Positions 33,801 through 44,079 of a stretch of DNA of 64,000 bases are shown in pieces (the first letter of the stretch is position 1; every line of letters begins with the position of its first letter). Made by a program: the position numbers and the translations under genes. The stretch comes from Notamacropus eugenii (lineage: Eukaryota > Chordata > Mammalia > Diprotodontia > Macropodidae), in the NCBI RefSeq assembly GCF_028372415.1, contig NC_092879.1, positions 98,125,055 to 98,189,054 of the forward strand, given 5' to 3'. The notes beneath the pieces are model-generated. The model was not told where the DNA came from. It was given only the letters and a program-made list of their open reading frames with translations, and ran no database searches.

Positions 33801-36800
33801 TATGATTCCATGGTCCTTGATTTCCCTGCAAAAGCTGCTTGTCCCCACTGTGAGGTGGGGGTGGGGGTGAAGTTGGGGGGAAGGAGGGTCTGGAGTTCAG
33901 CCTGACAGGAAACAGAGCTCTCTCAGTACCAGCGAAATGAGGCCAACTTGTCCTTCTCTTCCCGCAGATGATCCGATCATTGAACAATTCCTCAGGAGTG
34001 ATGTGAATGACTACTCCAGTCATCAGGTAGGTGCAGTCCCCAGGGTTGAAGCAGTGTGGGGAAAATGGAAAGCAGGGAGGAGAGTCTGTGGCTTCTGTGT
34101 AACTTGGAGCCCCCCTTCAGACCTGCCACTTCCTAAGGAGAGTGAGAGATATCTCAAAGCAAGCTGCAGAAGGCTGGGCCCTGTGAGGAGGACCCTGAGA
34201 GTGTTGACATGGGGCTCAAATTTGGCCCCAGATGGGCAGATCCTTGGGCTGTGTCTGCAGAGTTGGGGGTGCCCAATCCTTCGCCTACAGACAAGAAGTC
34301 CTCCTTCATGGGACTCCATTTGTCCCTTGCGGGGGCAACTTAGTCCTTCCATCGCTGCTGTCCCCAAAGCTCCTGTGCTTCCACACCTAGTCCCCCCCAG
34401 TAGAGCTCCCTGATCATTCTGGTACCTGGAATTGTCATTCTATGTGACATCTTTCTAAGAAAGGGAGTCTGCCTCTGTGCTCCTGACTTTTCCCTCTGCT
34501 TTGGGTAGGGTCTCTTCACTGTGATGGTAAAATATCTTAGCCACCTGGAGTTCCGTCAAGAGGATGATGTCACGGTCCATTATTTCCTGAAACTGTGAGT
34601 ACTTCGGATGCACTTTGGGCGGCAAGGTTTTTGGTTTTGTTCTGTTGAGATCCCAGGGCCCCAAGACAGGTGTGGGGTGTCTGTTGTCTGCAGTGCTCCC
34701 AGAACTTAGCCATCTGGAAAGATGTAGCCCAGCCCTGTGTCTGGCCTTTGGTTCTGCCTTGGTTTGTCCAGACTACATCCTGCCCTTTCTTATTTCACGG
34801 TGGACCTATGATTTCATGGGAGCAGGGCACTCCTAGTTTGGGGATTCTTTCTATCTATGCAAATTGGCAACCTTCCCCCCTCTTCCCCCCACACCCCTGC
34901 CACCACCCCAGCCCCTCACTTACACATAGCCATAAAGGGTCTCCTGTGGCTCTGAGAGGTTGTGATTTGATCGTGGGCCCTTGGCCAGGGTGTGTCAAAG
35001 GCTGGAATCGACCCCAGATCTTTCTGACTCTCAGACCAGCACCCTTCTCACTAGGCCACACTGCCTGGTCCTTTAAAGAGACCAGAAGAGTACTGCTCTC
35101 TTCACAACCAAGACTAGAAAGGTCTCAGCTTTTCACAGCCAGTCGTAGTTAGTCTGTACATTGGGGAGGGAGAGAGATCCGGGGATGCCTTCTGCTCTCT
35201 GTGTCTCTTTGCCACCCTACCCTGGGTTTGAGAGCCTGCTCATCCACCTTCCTTGAAGAGAGAAGCAGCCTGTTGTATTCTGGGCTGATAGGCATTCTCT
35301 CCTGTTACGAAGGGCCCAGAGGTTCTCAACTTTGAGCTGGGCACTTGGTACCATGACCAAGGGTGAGCATGGTGGAGGGAGGGAGGGAAGGAAGATTCGC
35401 GGCTTGGGCCTGAACTTTCTCTGTTCAGTGTATGTTTCTTCTTTTACTTGGACAGGTGTGCTGCCTGTGAGATAGATACAATGGACCTGTCCTGTGGTTG
35501 GCTTATCTTTCCTGCCATTTTTGGAAGTAATTGGTACCAGGATAGCTTAAGGCAATTCTGGTCATCACAGATGGAATTTCTTAATTCTGTTGATTGGAAG
35601 GCGTGGCTAAGCCAGGAAATCTCTGAAGAGGTCAGTGGTGATGAGAAAAGGGAGACACCTCTTCCGCCAGAGCACAAGTAAAGAGATGACGCTGGGCTTC
35701 CATATTCTGCCCTGCTGTCTAGGAGTTCGTTGTCTAGCAAGTCTGTTCATACAAGATTAAGAAAGTGATTTTCATCGTTCCATGTTGCTGTGTAAAGGCT
35801 AGGGCAAGTTGCCAGCCCATAAAAATGTACAAGCATTCCTTCAATAAACAGTTATTAAGCCAATTAGCCATCAGCTCATTGCAGCCTAGAGATAAGGTTG
35901 TGGAAAGTCTTCCTTCATTTCAGGGAGGGGGGGTTGGAGCATGTCTGTCATTAACCCTGAGGGGATGTCCATGTCAACATACATTGCCTGAAGAGAATAA
36001 CTTTCGGGGGGCCATTTCTTCATATTAATAATAGTGACAGAAGCCTAAGCAGTATCATGTGCAGATTTAATAAATAGTGGGTCTGTTTGCCACCAATTGG
36101 CAGGCTTTCCTTTGCCGTAAATTGATATATTTCTGACCTGATCTTGGACGTTGCATTCCATCGTTCCATATTTCCAAAGGGAGATTATAGCTGAGGGGCA
36201 GATAAGCTGGGATCCAGGAGATCTAGGAATGAAGAGGTTTCCACTCCTTTAATACTCCCATCTACAGACAGAATGTTGCACTAGAATAGTGTCTATATAC
36301 CACACTTCAAATATTGGCAGGCAAGGATCATGATTGTTTTAGGGGCTAGCAGCAGTGCCACTTTCCCCAGTTACTCTGAAGGGGAGGTGATAGTTACCTT
36401 CCCCCCAGATACTTGTAATAAAACAGACAGTCCAAAGAGTAAATAGAAACCATGAAGTTACACAGATTAGAGAAAAGCTACAAGAGAATAACTTTTCAAC
36501 TGGCTAGGAGAGAAATGTCTCCGCTCCACAAAGGGACAATTGATCTCGCCAGAGAGATGCACTCATCACTCTCCAGGGTTGCTCTGGAAGTCAAAGATCG
36601 TGTTGGGTGCTGGCTTACATATGCCTACACTTCAAGGAGATCTTCCACCAGCCCCTGAAATGTTTGCCTTGTCTCTCTTGCCCTGGCTTTCTCTCTGTTG
36701 AACTCTGACCTCTGAGGTCTCTTCCATCAGCCTCTCCCCAGAATGTCTGAGGTAGCATTTTTGCCCTCCACAGTCCACACCCAAATCCCATGCCGAGGCT

Positions 36801-39800
36801 GGAGTGGGTTCACGCAATGTGCCCACCTCTGAGCTGCGCCATCCTCTTGCTGCCTGTCCTGCCTCCTCTCCAGCTTCTCTGTCCTCTTTCTTTGCTCTTG
36901 GCATCCTTCTAGCTTTGGCTTTTGCCTCCTTTGAACAGTCTAGCTTCCTCTGGCCTTCCTTTCCTCCCATCTTTCATCTTTTCAATCCCCTTTCTTTAAT
37001 GTCTCTGTCTCCCAGATGCAGATGCCTGTGCCAGCTGTTCTTTTTTTCTGTCTCTACAAGTTTGCTGACTCTTCGGTCACATTTCTGATAAGACTTCCTT
37101 TTGTTTAAATCTTATTACACTTTATCATGAAATTCATTCTTTTCAGAAATCATTTCCTAATAAAATGGTTTAAAATAACTAAGTTCGGTCAAATAATTTT
37201 TTTGTTAAACTACCCTCTCATGGTATTAAACTTTTTATGCATTCAGCACATGTGAGAATGTGAGATGAGCTAAAAAGGGTGTGACGGGTTGAATTGGAGG
37301 GAAAAAGACAGGATGGTAGAGAAGTATCTGAGATGAGAGGTTTTTTATACAGGGAAACATGGAGTGATAAAATGGATTTACCCGAGTTCATGTTCTGTCT
37401 GAATGTGGCACCTGGTCCTTGGTTTTTCTTCTTCTGAAATCAAGTTCCAGGCCCATGGCCCTACCCTCCCAATTTGGAATTGGGAGTGATCCTTCTTTGC
37501 AAGAAGTCCTATGTGACAATTAGCCATGTCGGCACACACGAAATTTACCAAGGCCTCAAGGGTGAGAAATCCAGGGAGACCACAAAGCTCTGGGATTATC
37601 ACCTGCCTTCCCAAAGGGATTGGTTACGGTGGACAATGTCGGGGAGCAAAAATTAGCCACTTGTCTCACTAGCCTCCTCACTGCTCCCCCAAGTTGACTG
37701 TGCTGAGACTTGCTGCCCTGTTTGGCCTCCCCCTCCTCAGCCTGTGAGGAGTAGCCAGCACCCCAAGGCTCCTGATGGCCTCCCCAAACACCCTCACTCC
37801 AATGCTCCTGGCAGTCATCTATCTTGCTTCTCGTGGCCACCTTGTGTGACTTGTTTGTCTTTTGTGTCCTTGCTCTTTCTTCCTACGGTACTTTGTGAGC
37901 CCTCAGGAAGGAGGGATCAGGTCTTGTCTTTGTTTTAAGTACCATGAGCTCTGTAAAAAAGCATTTACTGAAGATATTTTAATGAATACAAGCACCTTCC
38001 TGTCTCTCCATGTGAGGCCCTCCCTTGGTATTATCAAAGGGGATTCTTTTCCCATGATTCTGTCACTCATTGCCTACTCTGAACTCAGCATTACACTTTG
38101 CATTGCAGATCCTAAATAGTAAATGTTTCTCTTTTACCCAGGAACCCTGAGGGTTTGCCCCTCCTAGTTAGATTTTTTTGTTACTGTTTTTTTTTCTTTA
38201 TTAAAAGGAGCCATTCCATGAGTAACTACTTAAAGAAGCATATTCATTGAATGGTTGTATCTCACTCAAAGTGAGAATATGGTAAGACCTTAGTCTAAAA
38301 TGGCCCATTGCATCCTGGGCCCCCTCCAGTCCTCCTGATGACTATCAGGCCAGGGGACCCAGATGGCTCAGGAGGAGAAAGTGAGGTTGGTGACCTTGCA
38401 CAGCCCTCCCTCACTCAAAATCCAAGTCAAGTGCAAGTCATGTCATCATCTTGATGTCATGGTCCTCTTTGAGAATGAAAGACAAACAGCAGATACAGGA
38501 AAGAAACTAAAAAAGTCTCTACCCAACAAGTCAAGTCAAGCAGCACTGATTAAGTGCCAGATGCCAGGTGAAGTGACAGGGATAGAGGGAAGAAGAAAAA
38601 GTCCCTGCCTTCAAAGAGCACACAGTCTAATGGGGGAGGAGAAAACTTGTAAATGACCTTGTACTACACATATATGTAGTACATGTCTGTGTACATACAT
38701 ACAGGATAAATTGCAGAGAGAAGGCACTAACATTAAGAAGTTCCCTGAAAGGATTCTTTTAGTGGTTGAGATTTTAACTGAAATTGGAAGGAAGCTAGGG
38801 AAGGCAGGAAGCAGAAATGAGAAGGCCATCCCAGGAGTGGGAAACAGCCAGTGAAAAGATCTGGATTGCGGAGACAGGGTGTCTTGTGGGAGGAGATGCC
38901 AGAGGGAACCAGGAGGATGGTGGTATCCTAGACAGTAATAGCGAACTTAGGATGCTTTGGGGGAAAGATAATAAGTTCAGTTTTGGACATGTTGAGTTCA
39001 AGATATCTACATGACATTTAACGTGTTTAGCAAGCAGTTAGAGATGGGAGATCTGATGTCAGGAGAGAGATGGGATCAAGTGTGTATGGAAGAATTACAG
39101 AGAAACAAGGAGGAAAAGTGCATGAAAAGAGAAGCTGCTATCTGTACTTAGGGGACTGACTATCCATACTAGTCAAATCATAGATCTACCAGAAATTTCA
39201 CTGTAGCTGTCTAGAAGTAGTCAGACTGAAATCGCAGCAAAGATGCTCTTAGATACTTAGATAGTAGATACTCTTTCTGCTACAGTTTTTTGTAACAACA
39301 ACTCTCCCTCTGTGAATGAAGGAAATTACCAGGATCTCTTCTCACTTTTACAGGAAAAGTAACCAAGCAGAAATCCCAGGGGAAAGATTCTTCAGCCTAG
39401 AGGCGAAGAGGATGTGAAAGAGCTCCTGACAGATATGATAAAAGTGCAGGGACAAAGGGAACAAAATGAGGAAGGGCCTGGGAGGCATGGGGCCATGGGG
39501 GAAGAAGGGAGAGAGAGCTCTGAGGAGGTGAGGAAGGAGTCAAGAGAAGTGTGAAGGAGCATCAGAGCTCTTAGCTCTTTGGAAGACAGCCTTTCTGCAT
39601 TTTGGCCTAGAACTTAGCAAAGCACTGGCAAATTGTAGGCACTTAAAAAGGGGCACCATGAGGGACTTTGGTTCTGATTTACAAGAAAAGAGGGGAGATG
39701 GCTTCCTCTTGGCTTTATTTAGATATTACATACCTCTGTCTTTCTTTTTACTCATCATCTAGGTCTGCTGGAGAAGAGATTCCCCAGTCCAGACCCAGGA

Positions 39801-39946
39801 TACAGAAAAGGTCAGTGGAGGTCAGGAGAAGAGATGACCTGTTTGCCAGGAGGGACATTGTGAAGAAAAAGGAGTCCTTGTCCACAGAATTCCACAGGAA
39901 TGGATCCACTGCCCCACCTCAGGTGTGTGAATTCCTGTGGCGCTAG
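30793..39946 (+). CDS. Speedy/RINGO-like CDK activator, six coding exons, 251 aa
   Basis: Exons 30,793-30,817, 33,319-33,498, 33,968-34,026, 34,509-34,594, 35,456-35,677 and 39,763-39,946 join in frame. Every junction is GT-AG and phase-compatible (1, 1, 0, 2, 2). Residues about 60-178 match the Speedy box of SPDYA-type proteins: FAVFQQLLNDPIIEQFLRSD, then GLFTVMVKYLSHLEF, HYFLKLCAACE, FGSNW (family GKNW) and VDWKAWLSQEISEEV. Speedy/RINGO proteins bind and activate CDK1/2 without cyclin-type phosphorylation needs, in meiosis and cell-cycle control; that role here is inferred. Basic clusters GKKRKR (28-33) and KMKRRR (47-52) precede the box and look like nuclear localisation or docking signals. 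The C terminus is Arg/Lys-rich. I cannot say which Speedy subfamily it belongs to. Confidence 0.8.
30818..33318. other. Intron of the Speedy-like gene; mostly unassigned
   Basis: Holds a MIR at 32,110-32,285. The part at 32,895-33,105 resembles a short DNA-transposon remnant ('cctcttaatctggggtcc' near one end, 'gggttgagaatccc' near the other), but I cannot name it. No other supported exon. Confidence 0.35.
32110..32285 (+). repeat. MIR-core SINE
   Basis: 'ggactctggctctggacttg', 'ggttcagatcctgc', 'cccttgggcaagtcactttcc', 'cctcagtttccttagctgtaa', 'ggactaggtggcctttg'. A typical MIR. Confidence 0.8.
33319..33498 (+). CDS. Speedy-like coding exon 2
   Basis: 180 bases after 'catttcttcctctag', with a strong donor GTGAGT at 33,499. 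Joining makes Ala from G|CC. Holds both basic clusters and the start of the Speedy box (FAVFQQLL). Read-through past the donor would give an open but unrelated tail, which I reject. Confidence 0.78.
33968..34026 (+). CDS. Speedy-like coding exon 3
   Basis: 59 bases between 'cttctcttcccgcag' and CAG|GTAGGT. Completes an Asn codon, then DPIIEQFLRSDVNDYSSHQ, corresponding to the acidic first helix of the Speedy box, where an Asp is reported to be important for CDK binding. Confidence 0.82.
34509..34594 (+). CDS. Speedy-like coding exon 4
   Basis: 86 bases after 'tgctttgggtag', donor GTGAGT at 34,595, phase 2. Encodes the hydrophobic central helices beginning GLFTVMVKYL and ending in HYFLK. Confidence 0.8.
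34900..35065 (-). repeat. MIR-core SINE, antisense
   Basis: Ends 'ctcagaccagcacccttctc' then 'actaggccacactgcctgg', the reverse of a MIR 5' end. Within the intron between coding exons 4 and 5. Confidence 0.65.
35456..35677 (+). CDS. Speedy-like coding exon 5
   Basis: 222 bases after 'ttcttttacttggacag'. Encodes the second half of the Speedy box: CAACEIDTMDLSCGWLIFPA, the FGSNW signature, and a VDWKAW...EEV end. The donor GTAAAG at 35,678 overlaps an in-frame stop (AAG TAA), so splicing or retention decides between 251 and 191 residues. Confidence 0.8.
35843..35848 (+). terminator. Possible poly(A) signal for a short Speedy-like transcript
   Basis: AATAAA 162 bases after the in-frame TAA that overlaps the exon 5 donor. 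If the donor is not used, a 191-residue protein ending ...PPEHK would be made and this signal could end the transcript. Further AATAAA hexamers follow near 36,070 and 36,418. Confidence 0.35.
35849..37439. other. Intron DNA, no feature recognised
   Basis: Part of the roughly 4.1-kb last intron. Pyrimidine-rich from about 36,660 to 37,100, giving open frames without family resemblance. Confidence 0.35.
37440..37960 (+). repeat. Diverged paralogous segment (pairs with 54,850-55,340)
   Basis: Shares collinear blocks with 54,850-55,340, e.g. 'gggattatcacctgccttcc' here versus 'gggattaccacctgccttcc' there, and 'gccctcaggaaggaggg' versus 'gccctcagaaaggaggg'. Either an unnamed interspersed repeat or an old local duplication. 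Confidence 0.45.
38285..38510 (+). repeat. RTE-tailed marsupial SINE
   Basis: 'cctccagtcctcctgatgac', 'ggacccagatggctcaggag', 'gtgaccttgcacagccctcc', 'aagtcatgtcatcatcttga', 'tcctctttgagaatgaa'. The tail matches the 3' end of the RTE LINE at 52.8 kb ('gacatcatttttgttctctt'), indicating mobilisation by RTE. Confidence 0.75.
38515..39430 (-). repeat. L2-like LINE remnant, antisense
   Basis: Begins with the reverse of the L2 3' end ('attaagtgccagatgccagg', 'ccctgccttcaaagagcaca') and shows later L2 markers such as 'ttcagttttggacatgttga'. Internally deleted. Lies in the last intron of the Speedy-like gene. Confidence 0.65.
39763..39946 (+). CDS. Speedy-like terminal coding exon
   Basis: Acceptor 'ttactcatcatctag' with matching phase 2. 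About 60 codons, Arg/Lys/Glu-rich (RSVEVRRRDDLFARRD, IVKKKES), ending at TAG 39,944-39,946. A CAG|GTGTGT donor at 39,921 could splice on to a further exon not seen. No family domain here, so support is splice phase and openness only. Confidence 0.55.
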
Positions 39947-40229
39947 AAAGTGGGAGCAGGAGTGATGAGAGCAGGTGCCTGACTAGATGGACAGTTGGGA
40001 GGGATGGGCTTTGGAGGACTTTAACGGAAACAGGCTGGTCCAGGCCACCAATTCAAGTCTGGCCCTCTCCAGGTGAACCCATTGCATGCATGGCCATGCC
40101 AGAGGGGGCAGAGGCCAGAGTCTAGATATGGACACCAATCTCTGTATCTGGGAAGGGCACAAGGGCAACTGGGAATTTTTTCCAAGGGACAGGATGGCTG
40201 TTGGACAAAAGCAGGAGGGACAAAGGCTG

Positions 40230-40510
40230 GTAGCCCAGGGCAGTGCTGTGGGAAGGGAAGGGCAAAGGAATAGAGAGTCCACCTAGCAGGAGCAGGGGGG
40301 AAGATGAAGGCAGGAGGCCATGTGGCTGGGAACCCACGAAGAAAGAGCCAGTTGAGTTCAGGGGAAGAATGAGGCATCAGGTGGCAAAATCTCTCCTGAC
40401 ATTAACGCCCCATCCTAGTGGTAATTCAATGTGCTTCAGATTGAATAATTATTAGCATTGGTACTATTAACACAAGTGGTGATGATGGTAATGGTGATAA
40501 TGTCTTACAT
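40230..40510 (+). repeat. Segment duplicated at 55,695-55,950
   Basis: Collinear and highly similar (by eye well above 80 per cent) to 55,695-55,950: 'ggcaaaggaatagagagtcc' and 'cacctagcaggagca', 'catcctagtggtaattcaat', 'gattgaataattattagcat'. Same strand, 15.5 kb apart. Ends in GATGGT-type microsatellite in both. Confidence 0.7.
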
Positions 40511-40575
40511 TCACATGTATGTATGTATACATATATGTATGTATACATACATATATATCTATATATATACTCACA
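40500..40575. repeat. TATG/ATATA microsatellite
   Basis: Repeated ATGT, ATAC and ATAT units. No coding meaning. Confidence 0.85.
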
Positions 40576-40639
40576 CATGAATAACGCTTCTTTTAAGTAA
40601 ATTTTAAAAATGTTCAGACCTGTCATAGTTAGAATGAAA

Positions 40640-40890
40640 GGCAGCTAAGTGGCACAGTGGATGGAGCTCTGGGTTTGGAATCAGGGAGATTTATCTTCCT
40701 GAGTTCAAATCTGGTCTCAGACATTTCCTGGCTGTGTGACCCTGGGCAAAAAATTTAACTCTATTTCCCTCAGTTTCCTCATCTGTAAAATGAGCTGGAG
40801 AAGGAAAATGGCAGACCACTCCAGTATCTTTACCAGATGGGGTCACGAAGAGTTGGACACGACTAAAGAGGACTAAACACCAACAGCATA
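40640..40890 (+). repeat. Marsupial tRNA-derived SINE, near full length
   Basis: 'ggcagctaagtggcacagtg', 'gagttcaaatctggtctcag', 'gctgtgtgaccctgggc', 'ctcatctgtaaaatgag', and the long 3' tail 'ggtcacgaagagttggacac'. Confidence 0.85.
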
Positions 40891-41304
40891 GTTAGAATTG
40901 AGTCGTTCTTACAGATAAAAAGAGCAGTACTTGTACCTTGTACTAGCGGTGTGACCCCTCAGTGTGCCTGATAATACTCGAAGCTGCAGCAGAGTTGCCA
41001 GTCTGGGGCGTTGGAAGGAGCTTACATGCCAGGGGTTTCCTACACTGATGAAAAAACAAGTTCTGAGCAAATTGGGGGTGGGGGTGGGGGGAGGAAATCC
41101 CAATATCCCTGAATGAGTCTAAGCTCAGTGTGTTAGGTCAACAGGGCTGTCATGGTCTCCTTGCTGTATTCTATTTATAAAAGTAGGAAAAGAAAGAAGA
41201 AAGGAGCCTGATAAAGATGCTGGAAGAGCCAAGAGAAGGGCAGTGAGAAGCTGGTAGGAGAGAGGTAAGGTGGGGTCTCTGCAGGACACATTTTCAGAGA
41301 AGTC

Positions 41305-43015
41305 ATTGGGTCACCAAGCATTTATTCAGGCACTGTGCTAAGTGTTGGGAATACAGAAGAAGTTCAAACTATTATCTCTGTCCTCAAAGAGCTCCCCTTC
41401 CAATGGAGGAGAGGACAGACAAACAGCCCTTTCCAACATACAGGGTGTAAATGGGAGGGCATGTCAGCAGCTATGGGGCTGGCAAAGACTTCTATGGGAC
41501 GTCGGATTTAAAGTGAATCTTCCAGGAAACCAGGGAAATGAACGGGCAGAAGTGAAGAGGGCGAGCCTCCTCTGGGCCTGGGCAAAGGCAGGAAAACAAG
41601 AATTAGTGAGTCATGTGCTGGAGTATCAGCAAGGAGACTGATGGGGACTGAAGTTTAAGAAGTCTGGAAAGCTAAGAAGGGAGAAGCTCCTGAAGGGCTT
41701 TCAATGCCAAACAGTATTTTCTATTTGAGCTTGGAGGTGATTAGGAAGTCACTGGAGTTTAGTGAGCAGCTAACCTGTGCTTAAGAAACCAAGTGGAGGA
41801 TGGATTGTAGTGTGTGTGAGTGCATGTGTGTGCATGCATGTGTGTGTGCATGTATGCAGGTGTATGTGCATGTGTGTGTGCCTGTGTGGGTGGGTGGGTG
41901 GGGGGAGACTTGAGGTAGAGATCAACCAAAAGGTTATTACAGTCATCCAGGAGTGAGGTGATGAGGGTCTATTCCAGAGTGGGGGCCACCAGGTGAGTAG
42001 AGAGAAGGGGATGTATATGGGAAATGTCAGAAAGCTAGAAACAACAAGACTGGATAATAGATTGGATACATAGGAGGATTACAAGAAAGGAGTAAGGGAT
42101 GTTGCAGAAGCAGGGAACTTGGCTGATTGGCAGGATGCTGCTGCTGTGGACTATAATAGGAAAGTGAGGAAAACAATAAGCTTTGAGGGGAAAGATGGTA
42201 AGTTTCGTTTTGGACGTAGTAAGTTTAAGATACCAATGAGACGTCCAATTTGACATGTTCAAAAAGTAGTTGGAGATGAGAGAATGGAGCTCAGGGGTTA
42301 GGGCTGGTTACAAAGATCAGGGAATCATCTGCAGGGAGATAAGAATTGAACCCATGGGAGCTGATGAGATTGCCCAGGGAGATAGTATTGGGGGAAGAGG
42401 GAAGCAGGCCCAGGAAAGAATGTTGGGATACACTCAGGGTTAATGGACATGACCCAGAAGAATACCCAGGAAAGGAGACTGAAGGGTGGTCAGACAGGTA
42501 CCAAGAAAAACAAGAGAAGGCAGTGTCTGGAAAGCCTTGAGATGAGAAAGGATCCAAGAAGAGAGGGGACTGACAGCTTCCAAGGTCACCAAAATGGTGA
42601 GAAGTATGAATATTGAGAAAAGCCCAGTAACTTTGAGGAGAGCAATTCCAGTTGAATGATACAGTTGGTAGGCATCCAGTATAGCTGACTATCTCAAGTG
42701 TAGCCAAGAAGGGGAAGAAAGATGAAGGACAGTACTTTCACCATCAGGTAGGTAAAAGAGAGATGCTGGTTTGATTTTGATTTGATTTGAGATCAGGGAA
42801 GCTATGGACATGTTTGTGGGCAGCAGGGATATGCCGAGTAGATAGGGAGAGACTGAAGAAGACAGAAGTGCATGGCCCAACAGAGGGGACCCTCTGCTGG
42901 GAAAGATGGGATAGGACTGGCTAAAGGATGCCCATTGACTGGTTGGCCTTGGCAAGGAGAAAAGCCACCTCCTCTTTTTAGGAAGGTGTCTGAACGACAT
43001 GAGATGAGGAGAAGA
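41305..43015 (-). repeat. L2 LINE with RT remnant, antisense
   Basis: Starts with the reversed L2 3' end ('catttattcaggcactgtgc') and extends into ORF2. On the minus strand 42,707-42,300 keeps a recognisable RT stretch: FSWYLSDHPSVSF, then the degraded GVPQGSVLGP equivalent (VSQHSFLGLL), then ISSHGFNSYLPADDS, where ADD is the remains of the catalytic motif. Not functional. Confidence 0.8.
41810..41912. repeat. GT/GTGC/GGGT microsatellite
   Basis: Alternating GT, GCAT and GGGT units inside the L2 remnant. Potential Z-DNA followed by a G-rich end. Confidence 0.85.
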
Positions 43016-43134
43016 GGGACCTCAATATTTTTGGTGACACATAGATGAACTCCTCCCTTGAGAGAGTGGGAGGAGGGAGGTAGATGACAACACTTTCCAA
43101 AACATGTATTATCACAAAAGGAGGTGGGTTGGTC

Positions 43135-43480
43135 ATGGAGCCAGTGTGGTGTAGATTGGAGCCTGGCCTTTGATTCAGGAGGAGCCTGGGTTGTATCCTA
43201 CCCCTGACACTAGTTGTGGGGCACTGTGCAAGTCACTTAGGTAATCTGGGCCTCTGCTTTTTCCTGTGTAACATGGGGATAATTCTACTTCTGGTACTTC
43301 CCTCCTAGGGATTGTTGTGAAGCCCCAGATAGTTAATAGCACTTTGTAAACCTTCAGGCCCTCTGCCAATATCAGCTATTGTGGTGATATGAGAGAGGAG
43401 GGATAGTAGTCTTGGCTAGCACTTACAAAGCACTTTACAGAGTGCAAAGTGCTTCATGTATGTTTTCTCATTTGATAACT
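43135..43480 (+). repeat. MIR SINE followed by an inverted MIR piece
   Basis: 43,135-43,385 reads as a sense MIR ('gactagtt...gcaagtcacttagg', 'gtgtaacatggggataatt', 'gggattgttgtgaag'). 43,410-43,480 reads as a reversed MIR 3' end ('gcacttacaaagcactttac'). Confidence 0.65.
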
Positions 43481-44079
43481 GATGCTTATTAACTGTGTGA
43501 CTCCTAACAAGTGACTCAGCTTTTCACTGGCCCTCTCCCCATCAGTTCTTTTAGCTTCTAAGTTAGCTCAGGCCCATGGTGCAGGCCTCAGTGGAGAGAT
43601 TTTCCACACCTCACAATCACAGCTGTCCAAAAGTGGAATTGGCTGATGGCTACAAGAGGAGGTGAATTCCTTAGTTTACTCTAGCTCTCTTCATGAAATA
43701 CTGGAAGTCAGAGGAAGGCCCATAGTACCCCCAGGACAGTCCTTCTAGAAGCATTGTGGGAAAACATGGGCAAGGTCACATGTGATTGGTTGTGATTGTG
43801 AGGGATTGCATACCCACTGAAGTATCTGAGTGGGCCAGAGGTCTAAGTGGGTGTCATTAGGGCTGGTCATTAGCGTGAAGGCACTGGGTGGGGAGAGGCC
43901 ATGTCATCACTGAGAAAACACACTGAAAACCTTTTCGGGGATGATCTGGAACTTCCCAGTGGATGAGCTTCTACTCAAAGAGCTCTGGAATAGCAGAGAT
44001 TAGGTCTCTATGGGGGGGGGGGGGTGGTCCATATTGGAAATACTTGGAGTCACTTCCCAGTCACAGAGGGTAACATCAG
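43481..44079. other. No gene recognised
   Basis: No conserved frame or named repeat. A G12-type run lies at about 44,012-44,024. Confidence 0.35.

Noticed and set aside
41305-43015. The marsupial X-inactivation RNA Rsx or another long noncoding RNA
   Set aside because: I saw no GC-rich tandem motif array of the type reported for Rsx; the purine-rich DNA here is explained by antisense L2.
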